The notes under the pieces were generated by a model. The model ran no database searches. It was not told the origin of the DNA and saw nothing but the letters and a program-made list of their open reading frames with translations. DNA of 64,000 nt from Aphrocallistes beatrix. Its lineage: Eukaryota > Porifera > Hexactinellida > Sceptrulophora > Aphrocallistidae. Where the stretch lies: positions 2,604,001 to 2,668,000 of the forward strand of contig OY725489.1 in NCBI GenBank assembly GCA_963281255.1. Direction: 5' to 3'. Shown piece by piece: positions 11,035 to 22,284 of the stretch (positions are counted from its first letter, which is position 1; each line of letters begins with the position of its first letter). Both the position numbers and the translations under genes were made by a program.

Positions 11035-11888
11035 TTTCAAAGATATAATAATCAAAATTGCATATTTCTGGAACTTATTATTTCATTTATACTATCCGTC
11101 TTATGAGAATAATAATTGCCTTAACAACGATTAGAATATTTACCATGTATTTAGATTACATTCCTATTTCAATAGATTAAATCACATATGTAATACTATA
11201 TTTACATTCCTTACCAACAGTTAAATAGTTCACATGAATCTTTATAAATGCTTATATTATAGCGTATTTTAAGTAATGAAATTTCAATACTATTTGGAAG
11301 CCATTGTAATTAGTAAGAAACATTGATTGAACATTATTGATGCATTAGATAGTAAATTGATAATAAAAGTTGGTACTTAAGTTCGAACTTAGTTAAGTAT
11401 AAACTTAAGTTCGAACTTAAATCTTAGTGAATACGAGTTAAGTTCGAACTTAACTAAGTTTAAACTTAGTACTTAAGTACGAACTCTTAGTGAATACGGG
11501 TTTTGCTCCTACTTAACTAAGTTCGAACTTAATACTTAAGTTCGAACTTAGTACTTAAGTTCGAACTTCGTGCTTAACTTCTTAGTGAATACGGCCCCAG
11601 GACAGTTCTGTTCCAATGTTCGAAAAATCGTTCAGATTAGTGAATTTGTTCCAATTAGTGAAATAACACTAATTCAATAAGGCATTAATTATAATAAATT
11701 TGTATTGTTGGAATATTAAGGCTATTATTTCGCTCTGATTGCTTATTTAACGAGTTTTTCAATCTTATTGATAGATTTAAGTTAAAAACTTTTATTCAAA
11801 GCATGGAGGAGAATAATAATATTTTTGGGTGTTCGGATTAACGAGGGTTCGGATTGGCGAGGTGGTTCGGACTATCGAGGGTGTACTG

Positions 11889-12008
11889 TAATAAGATTTC
11901 TCAAACGAACGAATACCAGAAAGTAGGGGTGCATTCCTTTTGTCTAATCCTCTCTCTAAACAGCAAATAGATGTGTTGCTCACGTGATGCAAGTTGTTTT
12001 TCAAACTA
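11889..12008. other. 3' flank of the CXC fragment, nothing further recognised
   Basis: This short stretch lies between the pogo-like end and the stop codon of the minus-strand CXC fragment. It may be its 3' untranslated region. Confidence 0.3.
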
Positions 12009-12209
12009 TTATTCGATTGTCTTGTTATGAAACCCAAGTGTTTTGTCGCATTTTGCGTTACAGGTTTTGCGCGAACGTCTGCATTTGCATCTGTTTGAAT
12101 TGCATCTTGATGTGCAATTGCATTGTAGCTTGTTCCAAGGACTTCTAGAATACACGGACGGGAAATTCGCAGTGTTGGAAAATAAAAATAGTGGCTGATT
12201 TTTAAAATT
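12009..12209 (-). pseudogene. CXC (tesmin-like) cysteine-rich C-terminal fragment
   Basis: The minus strand is open for about 66 codons and ends in a stop. It contains VYSRSPWNKLQCNCTS, then RCNSNRCKCRRSRKTCN and AKCDKTLGFHNKTIE. The spacing of cysteines (C-x-C-x3-C-x4-C-x-C-x6-C-x3-C) is that of CXC domains found at the C-terminus of some transposon-borne integrase-like proteins (Ginger/KRBA2 type). That link is from memory and tentative. A degraded mirror copy lies on the plus strand at about 12895-13035 and shares NQPL, VYSR and PWNKLQCNCTS. The catalytic part of any such gene is absent. Confidence 0.5.
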
Positions 12210-12215
12210 TCATTA

Positions 12216-12894
12216 ATTCCTTTATTTCAACCTTAATGACTCATTCTTTTAAAAATTGGGTAGATTTTAACAGGAGAGTAAATCCTGACATTTTTTTTAC
12301 ATTTATGATCGTGTAAAGCTGAAACCAAAGAAAGAGCGAACAAGCATATTTATCTCCACCATATTGCTTGTAGATACGATTTATTCCATGCTAATCGCTC
12401 CATATATATGCTAAATAACTTCACCCATAGTCTAGAACTTCGTATATTACTTTGAAGGGGGTTATGTGCATTTAAACTGTGGTGAAGATTTTTCGCTATG
12501 AACAATCAAAAAGAAATTTCATAAGGGGCTGAAATAAATAAATCTCCGATTACCAACATTTTCTAGACGTATCGGCAAGTATATAATTCTAAAGGCAAAG
12601 ATAATGCGATATTTAGGTCATGTGATAATGATACATCATTTCTATGAAATATAAACGAAAAATATTGACACTGGAGTGGTACAAGGGGGTCTGAAACTAC
12701 CTAAAGTGATCCAAAATATAAAATAAATAATACAGAAACTGTATCAAATTGTATATTTAACAACTTATATAGGATTTAGTTTTTGTCTTCAAGTTCTTCT
12801 TCTCTGACTCCCCGTTGATTTATCTGTTTCAGGCTAACAAGTAAAATAAATCAAGATTGGGTTTCCTTATTTATTCCAAACAATTAAAAATTCG
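12216..12894. other. Spacer of the inner palindrome, nothing recognised
   Basis: About 680 bp of AT-rich sequence lies between the two CXC-fragment arms. No open frame or repeat that I can support. Confidence 0.4.
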
Positions 12895-13056
12895 TTAATG
12901 TTGAAGAAAAATCAGCCTCTAGTTTTTTTTCCAACACTGAGTTTCTCGTCCGTGTATTCTAGAAATCCTTGGAACAAGCTACAATGCAATTGCACATCAG
13001 GATGCAATTCAAAAAGTTGTAAATGCAGAATCGCACAAAACCTTCAACTCATTTAT
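12895..13056 (+). pseudogene. Mirror copy of the CXC fragment
   Basis: The plus strand reads KKNQPLVFF, then VYSRNPWNKLQCNCTSGCNS and KSCKCRI. This is the same peptide as the minus-strand fragment at 12009-12209, forming the inner inverted repeat of the fold-back unit. The open frame then runs into the unit's terminal repeat, so the last cysteines are missing. Confidence 0.5.
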
Positions 13057-13197
13057 TTAGAAATACACCCATGGGTTTTAGAAAATAATGAAAACGCATC
13101 TAGCCTTGGCCAAACGCGTTTAGCCTAGTTTTCCAGGCTAAACGCATTTGGCCTAGGCCAAACGCGTTTGACCTAAAAACGCATTTGGCCTGCAACA

Positions 13198-13748
13198 TCC
13201 TTACTATTAAAACTTGATTAATGTATATTTATTTACTATATATTTATATATATATATCTCTGTAACGAATTGATTGAAAAACTGCCAGACGCAGAAAGCT
13301 GATTTTTGGCATGTGGGAGTATTTTGGGCTATGGCTCCAGTAGTTCTGAGCTCAGAGCAAAATGTCGACTCATCATGGAATTATGACGTCATTGTCGCAT
13401 TTTTAAAAGTTAAGCAACACAGTTATTCGAGCATAACTCAGCCATTATAGGAGATATATGGTTGAAATTTTATAGAATATGTATACTAACATGCGTCACA
13501 TATGATACAACTATCGTCAAAAATGATGAGTCATCACTGTTATGACGTCATCATTACGCATCTAAAATTTTCAAATTGACAAATTTGGTGATTTTTCGAG
13601 TGATATCGATTATCATAGTAGGACAGACCTATTTAGAGATGCTATCTCCCTTATAATTATCCAATGTGACCTCAGGCGATTGATGGGAGCCTCCGGCGGA
13701 CACAAAGTGTCCGCCAGCCGCGCAGCGCAAGCAAGCGAAGCTCGCTTG
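13198..13748 (+). mobile_element. Non-autonomous Helitron, copy H3 (complete ends)
   Basis: The 5' TCCTTACTATTAAAACTTG follows A. The 3' hairpin ends CTCGCTTG before T. The 551-bp interior matches the other copies, with a TA-rich tract, CTGTAACGAATTGATTG, the GACGTCAT region and TGTCCGCC. It lies inside the TA tract of H2. Confidence 0.8.
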
Positions 13749-13799
13749 TATATATATACATACAATACACACACATTAATCGAGTTTTAATAGGAAGGA
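13749..13799 (-). mobile_element. 5' terminus of Helitron H2
   Basis: A TA-rich tract is followed by the inverted family 5' end, ATTAATCGAGTTTTAATAGG and AAGGA, then T. Orientation and content make it the missing end of the minus-strand copy that begins at 7434. Confidence 0.65.
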
Positions 13800-16127
13800 T
13801 TATTTTAAATTACATAATTATTATTGTTAATTCACTCACTCTGCTCAATAATAAAAACTGTATAATGATGAGAAATCCAGACGAATCTATACTACGAAAT
13901 CTATACTTCAAATTGGATTTTGACAATTTGCATGACGTGATTAAAACCTTAATAATAGTTCGGGCAATTCTACGTTTTTATAACAGTGGCCAAAAAATCA
14001 ATACTGAAGTAATCGACTGTCTCTGCAAGGAAACTTAATTCTTGAAAAATACAATTTGCACACATTTCCTCAACTGTGCTTATTTTGCCCCATTCTTCAG
14101 ATTCGATTGATCTATACAACGGTGGGATGTTCTGGGATCCTGTCACAAATATGTCACCAGATGTCTAGCAAGAAAAAATTCTTTTGAAGACTATTTCCGA
14201 GATATTCTCGCATGCATTTGATAGACCAAAGTAGACTATTCTACATAAAATTATACTTTATAATCAAATCGAAAATTTATTTTTTACAAACCCATAAATT
14301 TATCAAAATTGACCTTTAATTTTCATGATAGCGAAATTATATACCCACCACGTGATTTTTCGCCTAAGATAACCTATAAATGGTTGAAATATAATGATAT
14401 ATTAAAATAAAATTGCTATTTCTAAATTTCAACCATTTTGCGACACTGTGTGTGTGATACCTGTAACTGTTGAGCATATTATGGGCAGTGGCGGATGTAG
14501 AGATTTTAATGTAGGGTTAACTTCAAATCTACTGTCCTAGAATTAGAAGACCAGCGTTAATGTAGTAGTCATGATTTTGAATTGGGGTCCTGAACGAGTG
14601 AAGCGAGCAAGCAAGGTGGTTTGGGGTGCTTATTTTCCAGAAAATTTCAAATCTTAGATGCTGAAATATCGATCTATAGCTATTCTAACCATCCATAGAG
14701 CAATAAAATTGATCTAATAAATTATCCTCTAATTAACAAATTAACTAGCTAATGAAAATCAAATTCGAAAAAATAATTTGATTTAAACTTAATTAACACA
14801 TTTGGTGTACCTTATGACTATATGCATTCGTATTTGACCCACAACATACGGTACACTGATTTTCACAAAAATGAAAATCAATAAAAATCAATGAAGCTTG
14901 TCAAAGGCATCCTTGAAAACATATCAAAAGTCCAAGTTAGACAATTATTTGGCCCATTATGTCATAAAATCCGACTTTTAATGCAATTAACTTTGGAATT
15001 ACTTAGAATTGGTGATGTCAACTAATTATAAATATTCTATGCTATTAAACTGTCAAGTAAGACACGCTATATACATTGAAGAAAGGATTTTCAAATCAGA
15101 TAATATGTTCAAAAGTTATAACCAAATGATCACGCAGTACGGACAAAATTTACCAATTTCCCAATCCGTTGAAATACCTTAACTTTAAAACTATAAGTGT
15201 TAGAGCTTAACTAAAGCTATTAAAACTGCAGAAATAGCAGTTTTCTAAACTGATGGATTATGAGATATCCCATTTCAGTAGCAGAAAGTTGCCGAAATTG
15301 AGAGAATTTTATTTTTAAAAAGTGACAATGACGTCATAATTCCACGATGAGTCGACAAATTCGTGACTCAATATGGGTTCAGTCATTATTGTTTACAGTA
15401 TGTATAGATAAATTATACAAAATAACGAAAATCGTTAGTCATCATTATTGGATCTGTCGTAAATAGAGTTAGTAAAAAAAAAAACTAACACAAACAATAT
15501 CAAACAACACAAACGGAAAATGATCCGTCTTGGTACACGTAGATTTTAACTCAGTCTCTATAATTCAATTTTCTGACCCTCTGTGCCATTATATTGCATA
15601 ATTATTCATTCATAGTCATTTTATCCTATCTACGTCGTGTCAGGGAACAAATGAAAATCTGGGGTCCCAGTTAAAATGTGGGAATTCTATGAAAAATTAT
15701 AAGATAACCGGTTACCGAGCGTGATAATCCAAAATCAGTCAAATTATCTATTAGTGAAATCGATATGGAACTCTATAATTTATTAATCCCCATACGGTAC
15801 AGAACAAATCTGCATTTCCAGTTAACGTGGGAATAGAACTCCAATTTTAATTCCTACAGAATCCCCGAGCTCTAAGGATTCCTATAAAATCCAAACAGAA
15901 TTCCCTTGATTTCCACGGAATTCCCATAGAAATACAGTTGTGAAATTCTCAATCCTAAAGTAATTCCCATTTCTATCCTTGTGGAAACCTATTGGGATAC
16001 TTACGTGGGAATACCAATTACGGCTATTAGGGTAAATATATAAAAACTTTAAACAATAAATAAAAACAAAATTGTTTAAATATTTACTACATATTAGCAT
16101 ATGCTTTGATAAAAATATATTTAAGTA
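13800..16127. other. Unassigned AT-rich stretch with a Helitron scrap
   Basis: No gene-like reading was found in 2.3 kb. A short piece near 15305-15360 (AAAAAGTGACAATGACGTCA, then TAATTCCA and GATGAGTCGAC) is a minus-strand Helitron-family fragment. 'CAGTGGCGGATGTAGAG' near 14487 resembles a hAT-type left end without a partner. Around 15650-16030 there are loosely repeated blocks rich in GGAATTCC and TTCCCA. Confidence 0.4.
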
Positions 16128-16313
16128 TAGTCAGAGTCGCTTATTGTGAACCACCAGGGGACCAAAAAATATGTTCATAATAGAGATACTTCATATTAGA
16201 TAGAATTTAATTCAATACAAATCCTATCTAGAAAATGAATTTGGGACCAGGAGGTTGGTTCATAATAAACGGATGTTCATATTAAACAGTTTCATAATAA
16301 GCGACCCTGATTG
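16128..16313. mobile_element. 187-bp TA-target MITE, copy 1 of 3
   Basis: The ends TAGTCAGAGTCGCTTATT and AATAAGCGACCCTGATTG are inverted, with TA on both sides. The same unit occurs at 27117-27301 and 40031-40211. The CAGTCAGGG ends and TA target suggest a pogo/Tc1-group element. The copies differ clearly, so the family is not very young. Confidence 0.8.
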
Positions 16314-16453
16314 TATATGCGAAATTTGGGCATTTGTTCAACAAAATTTGTTAGAAAAAAATAATACAAAAATTTATAAATGTATATTTGGAATTTGGGA
16401 ATTCGTTAAACAAAATAGTGAGATGAGCATCTAGAATTAATACGAAAGAAAAT

Positions 16454-18131
16454 CTATTGCTTATCAGAGATTATAACTTTATCCCCACAACTGTTACAAA
16501 CTGTTATTAATTTTGCGTGAGTGTGACAGGTAAATTTTTCACAGAAAGAGCAACTTGATCTTACCTTTGAATCTTTTTTTCGGGTTCTTTGACATAAGTG
16601 ACATCTTCCTTTAGCGTATTTTTGGGCTTGAGAATTTGACTGTTGCGGAATACTCAATTCTGAAGTTTTTAATAATTCCATTTCAGAATTTGTAACGCTT
16701 AGAGGTTCCACTACTGAATTTATAGCAATTTCTGCTAGGTCACATTCTGAATTTAGAATGTTATCCCAACTTTTCGCCTGCTGATTAATGATATTAATAT
16801 CTTCAGTTCTATTTATATCAGAGTGAGAAGGCAAGTTCTCACGTTAACACTTGAAATAATATACTCCATCGATTCTTTAGCATCTCGGTGTAAATATTTG
16901 TAACTATTAGATGCTTGTCGATTTTGCACATGAGGTGCAATCAACTCTTTAGCTAGCTCATAAATAAATATCCGTCTCTTCTTTCCAACAATTAAGGGGC
17001 ATTTCGGGAATTTGATAGAATATAGGACATATGAGGCATGCGCTGCCATGGCAATTAAATCGTAGAAAATAACGCACGGCCACCGACGAGTGGCTCTGTA
17101 GGGTCTTATTCCATTCAGCAGCATATCTAGAATGTCCACCCCTGACTTATTATGGTTATAGTCTGTTATTATTTGAGGTTTACTTTTGATTGTGTCTGAT
17201 ATACTTTTATTATGATGAAAATTGGAAAGAAGAATAACTTTCTTATTCTTTTTAGTCACATAAGACACCATAGTTGTACTAGAAATATTATTAAATAGAA
17301 ACTTTGAAGAACGTTGAGGAATGTCTTTTATATCTTTAAGTATCTTAGGAATTTCTCTTCAATTTTTTCGAAGAGTTAGGAATTTCTCTTCTATTTTTTT
17401 CGAAGAGAAAATACTTGATGCCTCTATCAAGGAGAATGTTGGATAATTTTAACGAAGTAAAAAAATTGTCACCCATAATTACGTGACCACGCGGTAAGTG
17501 AGCAGTCAATCGCAATACAATTTCCTGGGGCGAATTACTCAGAGTTGATTTACCAGTGTAAATCTCGACGTTATTGGGATAAAAATTGCGTGAATCAGCA
17601 ACTATAAACATTTTAATGCCATAGCGGTGAGGTTTGCTCGGAATGTATTGTTTGAAAGGGCACCTCCCCCTGTATTTACAAAGGTGCTCATCGACAGTGA
17701 GAAAGGTATTTGGAATATAAGATTCTTTAAAAGAGCCATTGATTAATTCCAAAATCTCTCGAATCGGAGCAAGGCGGTCATTTATAACACGTGGAATTCT
17801 TGTCCTAAAATCGTCGAAGCGAAGATATCTTAGGATAATTTTAAAGCGATCACGAGGTAAAGTGGCTTTAAAGATTGGTCGAGCTAAATTTGGGTCGCTA
17901 CAATATAAATTAGAAACTGGCTCGCGATTTACTCTAAAGACTCCAGTGAGAAGCATCAGGCCGATAAAGGCTTCCAACTCAATTACTGTTAATGGAGTTT
18001 TGTATTTCGACTCTTTTGTAATGCTAGGTGAATGCTCCATCTTTAAATTAGTGTTGCGCAGAACAATAGAGAGAACTTGTTCTGTAAAAAAAACTCTGAA
18101 AGCACCTGTTGGGGCAATAAAAAGTCTTAAT
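16454..18131 (-). pseudogene. piggyBac transposase, N-terminus lost, frameshifted
   Basis: piggyBac transposases excise at TTAA sites. Reading down the minus strand: TPLTVIELEAFIGLMLLTGV, then TLPRDRFKIILRYLRFDD, then the first catalytic Asp in FLTVDEHLCKYRGRCPFKQY. The second Asp is in HVIMGDNFFTS, and KSGVDILDMLLN holds the next two. The C-terminus is the family's cysteine-rich zinc-binding tail (GRCHLCQRTRKKDS, SCSFCEKFTCHTH, VCNSC). A tandem duplication of about 31 bp near 17350-17400 shifts the frame, and a second shift lies near 16840. The upstream end stops at a pogo-like MITE at 18132, and the N-terminus is not found beyond it. The three catalytic aspartates are present. Confidence 0.93.
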
Positions 18132-18674
18132 CAGTAGACCCTCGATTATCCGAACCTCGATTATCCGACACCTCGATTATCCGAACAGTGTGTTCGAGTA
18201 CCACTCATTTTATCAAATACTTAACTGAAATAATGTGTTCGGATAACTGAAATAATGTGTTCGGATAACTGAAATAATGTGTTCGGATAACTGAAATAAT
18301 GTGTTCGGATAACTGAAATATGTGTTCGGATAACTGAAATAATGTGTTCGGATAACTGAAATAATGTTTTCGGATAACTGAAATATGTGTTCGGATAACT
18401 GAAATATGTGTTTGGATAACTGAAATAATGTTCAATAAATCAATTCCTTAAAAATGTATGTTCCAAAATTGTGCGTAGCATTGTCAATTTGTTTGGCTAT
18501 ACATACGTGTAAGTAGTATTCAAATCATAATACGTTCTTTAATAACATCTAAGTTGGTACATGTGCATTTAAGAGCGTAAAATACGTATTTCGCTTATCC
18601 GAACGATTTCACTTATCCGAACACCAATCTTTGAACTAACAAACGGAGGTGTTCGGATAACCGAGGGTGTACTG
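18132..18674. mobile_element. pogo-like MITE with internal 22-bp array
   Basis: CAGTAGACCCTCGATTATCC at the left and CGAGGGTGTACTG at the right, before TA, are inverted ends. CGATTATCCGAAC-type motifs are repeated at both termini. The unit sits at the 5' boundary of the piggyBac gene. It belongs to the same end-type as 8377-11888 and 43116-43787. Confidence 0.75.
18229..18430. repeat. Minisatellite, ~22-bp unit GTGTTCGGATAACTGAAATA
   Basis: About nine to ten tandem copies are seen, with length variants of 20 and 22 bp (AAATAATGTG versus AAATATGTG). The unit is the sub-terminal motif of the surrounding element, so the array probably grew from the element's own end. Confidence 0.9.
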
Positions 18675-18713
18675 TATATGTAAAATATACAATAAAATTG
18701 TTTTTTTATCTAA

Positions 18714-19005
18714 CAAGCGCGCGTCGCTTGCTTGCACTGCGCGGTTGTCAGACACAAAGTGTCCACCATAGGCACCCTTCGAGTGCCTGGGCTCACATTG
18801 ATTAATTATTAGGAAGATAACATCTCTAAATATGTATGTCTTAGAGTTAAAATCGATATCACTCGAAAAATCACAAAATTTGTCAAGATTAAAATTTTGA
18901 TGCGTAATGGTGATGTCATAACAGAGTGATGAGTCATCAATTTCTTGATATTTATATACACATTCTATTAAAATTTTAGCCTTCTATTACCTAAATGGCT
19001 GTCGT
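18714..19005 (-). mobile_element. Helitron copy H4, 5'-truncated
   Basis: It starts with the inverted 3' hairpin (CAAGCGCGCGTCGCTTGCTT) after A and runs through the TGTCC, GATTAATTA and GATATCACTCG regions. Homology stops after CCTTCTATTACCTAAATGG. Confidence 0.75.
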
Positions 19006-19519
19006 GGCAGTCCGATTTTAGTCGTCGATAAAGCTCGCCCAAATGAATCTCCAAGTTCCTAGCAGTATGGTGTAGTAGTTGCAATAAGCGTGAACAGATG
19101 CGAAACCTTAGCAATATTGGCTTGGGGGCTCAACCTTCGGTGATGTTCGAACGCTGAGTCATTGGGAGCAGTGCGCCTCCAAGGTGACGTAAGAAGGAAA
19201 TCAGAAAACAGGTTGAACAAATGCTTTTGAATAAAATTATTCCCTTAGAAAACGTGAAGAGACTATTCGCATTGCGATTGACTATCGTGGCTTTAATGTC
19301 ACACGCAAGGACTCTTGCTCGATGCCAGACATTAAAAACTGCATTTCTCACACCTAGAGGTAACTATGAGTTTAAGAATATGCCGTTTGGACTCAGCAAC
19401 CTATCAGAGAACCATTGATAAGATACTTCGATTTTTTCACCGATTTTAGCTGGCATCTCCAGCATTTGCGAGAAGGTGTAAAAGTTTATCGATATTCAAA
19501 TATTAAAGCACATTATATA

Positions 19520-20080
19520 CAGGGTGATCCAAAAGTTCTCAACAAAATTTGCTGAAATATCATACTTACACATGAGGATCTAACATCCGATATTGCGTTT
19601 ACTTGAGAATTATAAGGATTACTTCAATTATTTTGCATTCCAATTGCCTGTATTTTCTAATATATTTGCTAAGGTGGATCATAAATGTTTGTGTGTTTAG
19701 AAAAAAGAGAAAAATCAAAAGAAAAAAATCTTGAATGCTTGGTACATTCTATGATTATACTTTAACAATTGTTGTTCTTATTGGTGATTCCTGGTCAATA
19801 AACCAAATGAAATAGTATATATTAGTATTTTGAATTAATAACTGACTATAGGAAGATAAATATTTTTTTTTTCGAACTTGATATTTTTGAAATCAGATTA
19901 TTGGAGTTCCGGGTACATATATAATATTTCAAAAATTTGTATAAAAATATTTTTCGCAATGACTAGTGTTCATTTCTAAACTAGAAGGGTGGTAGATTCC
20001 ATAGATTCAAACATAATTAAATTATCTTAGTCAAATCAATGAAGTAGAATTTATAGTCGCAGAACTTTTGGATCACCCTG
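19520..20080. mobile_element. Tc1/mariner-type MITE, 561 bp
   Basis: CAGGGTGATCCAAAAGTTCT at the left is mirrored by AGAACTTTTGGATCACCCTG at the right, with TA on each side. There is no transposase frame. It sits inside the Gypsy fossil. Confidence 0.85.
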
Positions 20081-20713
20081 TACATTGTTCCTGGGACATC
20101 GGCCATTACCTTGTCAAGTTAAGTGAATTCACAAGCACACCAAACCGATTAGGGTTCGAGAAATAAGATCGTACTTGGAGCTAGTGAATTTCTACAGGGG
20201 ATTTTATTCCAAAATGTGCAAAATTGCAACCTCTTTACAGTTTACTGAGAGGGATATCGAGTGGAAATAGGGTGCTTTAGAGGATCTCACTTTTCAGAAA
20301 CTGTGCGAAATATTGACTTCGCCGATTTTATTAGCGTTCCCGCATTGACATGTGAATTCGTTATATTAAAACCGATCCTTTGAGAGAGGCTGTAGGTGGA
20401 GTACTCTCAGAAGATCCACTTGAGTAAAACACCACGTAATCACAGTGTCAAAAAAGCGGCGGATAAAATAGTGGTAATTTCTTTTTAACTTTAACCCATA
20501 AATCGTTACAATGGATGCAGTCGCAACCAAACCAGCTTGGAAAATGCTAGATGGAACTGGAGCCGCTGCGATGAAATAAGATATACAGTCCCGGCAAAAA
20601 GTCTGGAAATTTTATGTAAAATATGAATATTCTAGTTTCAGCAAAAATAAAGAATTTTAATATTGCAGAATATTTTTTATCAATTTAATGCAATGAAAAT
20701 CTAGAGTATACTA

Positions 20714-21199
20714 CAGTCGACTCTCGTTAACACGTACACCAAGGGACCGTGGAGATTCCTACTCCTTATCCGGAGTACGTATTAACCGAAGTACGTACAT
20801 AGCCACATTTGTCCAAATACTTAATATACATAGTGATAACTACGTGAGAGTATGAAATTGTACTTGTCAAATAGAGAACTCATTATCGATGTTGTATTTA
20901 CAAGATTCGACTGTATTTTCATTGAGAAATATCTGTCTAGTATCTATCTACGTACATGCTACGTACCATATTCAAAGTGCTCGTAGGCACACACCTGTTC
21001 GTATTAACCGATGTATTTAGTATTGAAAACGCACTGAAGGGGACCCACAAATCGTACTTTATATTTCGTCTTATCCGTGTTCGTGTTAACCGGAGTTCGT
21101 TTGTATATATTTTGCCATAGATTAGGTTGGGGAATCAAAACTTGTACTTCTTATCCGATTGTACTCCTTATCCGTGTTCGTATTAACGAGAGTCGACTG
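20714..21199. mobile_element. TA-target MITE, 486 bp
   Basis: CAGTCGACTCTCGTTAA at the left and TTAACGAGAGTCGACTG at the right are perfect inverted ends flanked by TA. Sub-terminal repeats of the form CGTATTAACCG/CTTATCCG occur on both sides. The structure is pogo-like. Confidence 0.85.
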
Positions 21200-21900
21200 T
21201 ATTTCTATAACACAAAAAGTATGAAATATTTAATTAAATGTATATGTTTATTACCGGGTAAATTCAAAATAATCACGAATATCTGGAGGGACATATTCTT
21301 GTCGTGTCAGACAGTGCAATCGAACATAGTCGTGTCAGGGATGAACAAATAAAAGATTTGGTGATTTTTTAAGAAAGCTCGTAAATCCGGGATTGATATC
21401 AGAGTGGCAATTTAAATATCAGAAAACTTCGCGATTGGATAAGGGTGCTATATAGTGGTAGACATTTGGTCATTCCGAGATACATTGAGAGATACAACAA
21501 TTGCTACTCTACCTACTCTACAAAAACCTACTCTACAATCAAACGGAAGTATTATTGGAGTAATATAACTAATGTCAAAGAATATTGGTAAAATAATTGA
21601 TATGTTTGAGGAAGAAAAGGTCATAAAAAGAAGAGTCCTACTATCACCGTTCCTCAACTGGATATAACTATCCGAGAGCTGTAGACATGATGTGACTACG
21701 TTGCCATTGGTACACAGAGAGAGTCTCATCGATTCCTTTTGGTAATGGTGGATATGTTTCCAAAGATTCGTGAAGACTTATCCAATGGTTAATCAAAATG
21801 CCCCGTCGGTAGTTGATGCACTAAAATGTTTGGCTGTATATGCACGATAAATCCTATGTGTTTCTGGTAGGTTTCTTCTAATTCATTGGGTAATAATGAG

Positions 21901-22284
21901 GCATAAACATACATTTTATTGGATTACTGCTTCCTTTTAGCCCATGAATGATATATAACTGGTAAACAAATTAGGTGAAATTTCGAACATACCCACGGCT
22001 ATGTGCGGACTTCGAGAGTAATAGCATCAAGATTTACGACATTCGAATTATTCTAGAAAAATTAGCACTTGAAAAATGAGTCTAAGGAAATACATATAAT
22101 CCATTTAGACGTACTGATAAAGAAGGCGAGGCAATAATCAGCTTTTGTTAATGAAGATGAGAAAAAATGAAGAGTATAATTGTTATTGTAATATTTATTG
22201 TAATTGTAAAATTACAAGAATAACTATCGAAATTGTACTTTATGAATTATAATGTCAGGAATTGTATATATCGATTATAACAGT
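21901..22284. other. No recognisable feature
   Basis: This spacer lies between the Gypsy fossil and the Helitron cluster. Only short AT-rich shadow frames are present. Confidence 0.4.

Larger units (their letters stand above)
8398..11597 (-). mobile_element. PIF/Harbinger transposon with both genes (3.2 kb)
   Basis: The ends GGGCCGTATTCACTAA and TTAGTGAATACGGCCC are inverted repeats. Long sub-terminal blocks are built from copies of AAGTTCGAACTTAAGT-like palindromes on both sides (8400-8610 and 11370-11590). CTG precedes the left end and CAG follows the right, consistent with a CWG-type 3-bp duplication carrying one change. It encodes the two usual proteins on the minus strand, a Myb/SANT-like DNA-binding protein and a DDE transposase. 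Both are damaged by a few small indels, so the copy is probably dead but not ancient. Confidence 0.9.
8377..11888. mobile_element. pogo-like MITE split by a Harbinger insertion
   Basis: The left end CAGTACATCCTCGCTAATC at 8377 matches, inverted, the right end GACTATCGAGGGTGTACTG that closes at 11888 before TA. Without the Harbinger insertion the element is about 310 bp. The ends are those of the TA-target, CAG-start group also seen at 18132-18674 and 43116-43787. The left TA appears mutated to CA. Confidence 0.55.
7943..13197. mobile_element. Fold-back unit with GTTGCAGG ends, carrying CXC-domain fragments
   Basis: About 120-140 bp at 7943-8062 (starting GTTGCAGG and rich in AAACGCGTTTGGCC-like motifs) is repeated inverted at about 13056-13196. 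Without the pogo-like and Harbinger insertions (8377-11888) the unit is about 1.7 kb. A second inner inverted repeat (about 12009-12215 with 12895-13050) carries a cysteine-rich coding fragment in both orientations. It sits in the TA-rich tract of Helitron H2. The flanks are AT on both sides, so the target duplication cannot be separated from the TA repeat. Confidence 0.5.
19080..21900 (+). mobile_element. Old Gypsy-family LTR-retroelement fossil (pol remnants)
   Basis: The plus strand keeps scattered pol remains in the usual Gypsy order. Reverse-transcriptase-like sequence lies around 19220-19430, RT/RNase H-like sequence around 20140-20420, and an integrase-like piece around 21600-21790. 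No LTR is recognised. The element is heavily broken, with well over five interruptions, and is further split by two DNA-transposon MITEs (19520-20080 and 20714-21199). Both inserted later, so it is older than they are. I treat it as an old fossil. Boundaries are approximate. Confidence 0.6.

Noticed and set aside
17739-18137. 132-codon plus frame in the piggyBac region
   Set aside because: Antisense shadow of the well-supported piggyBac transposase.
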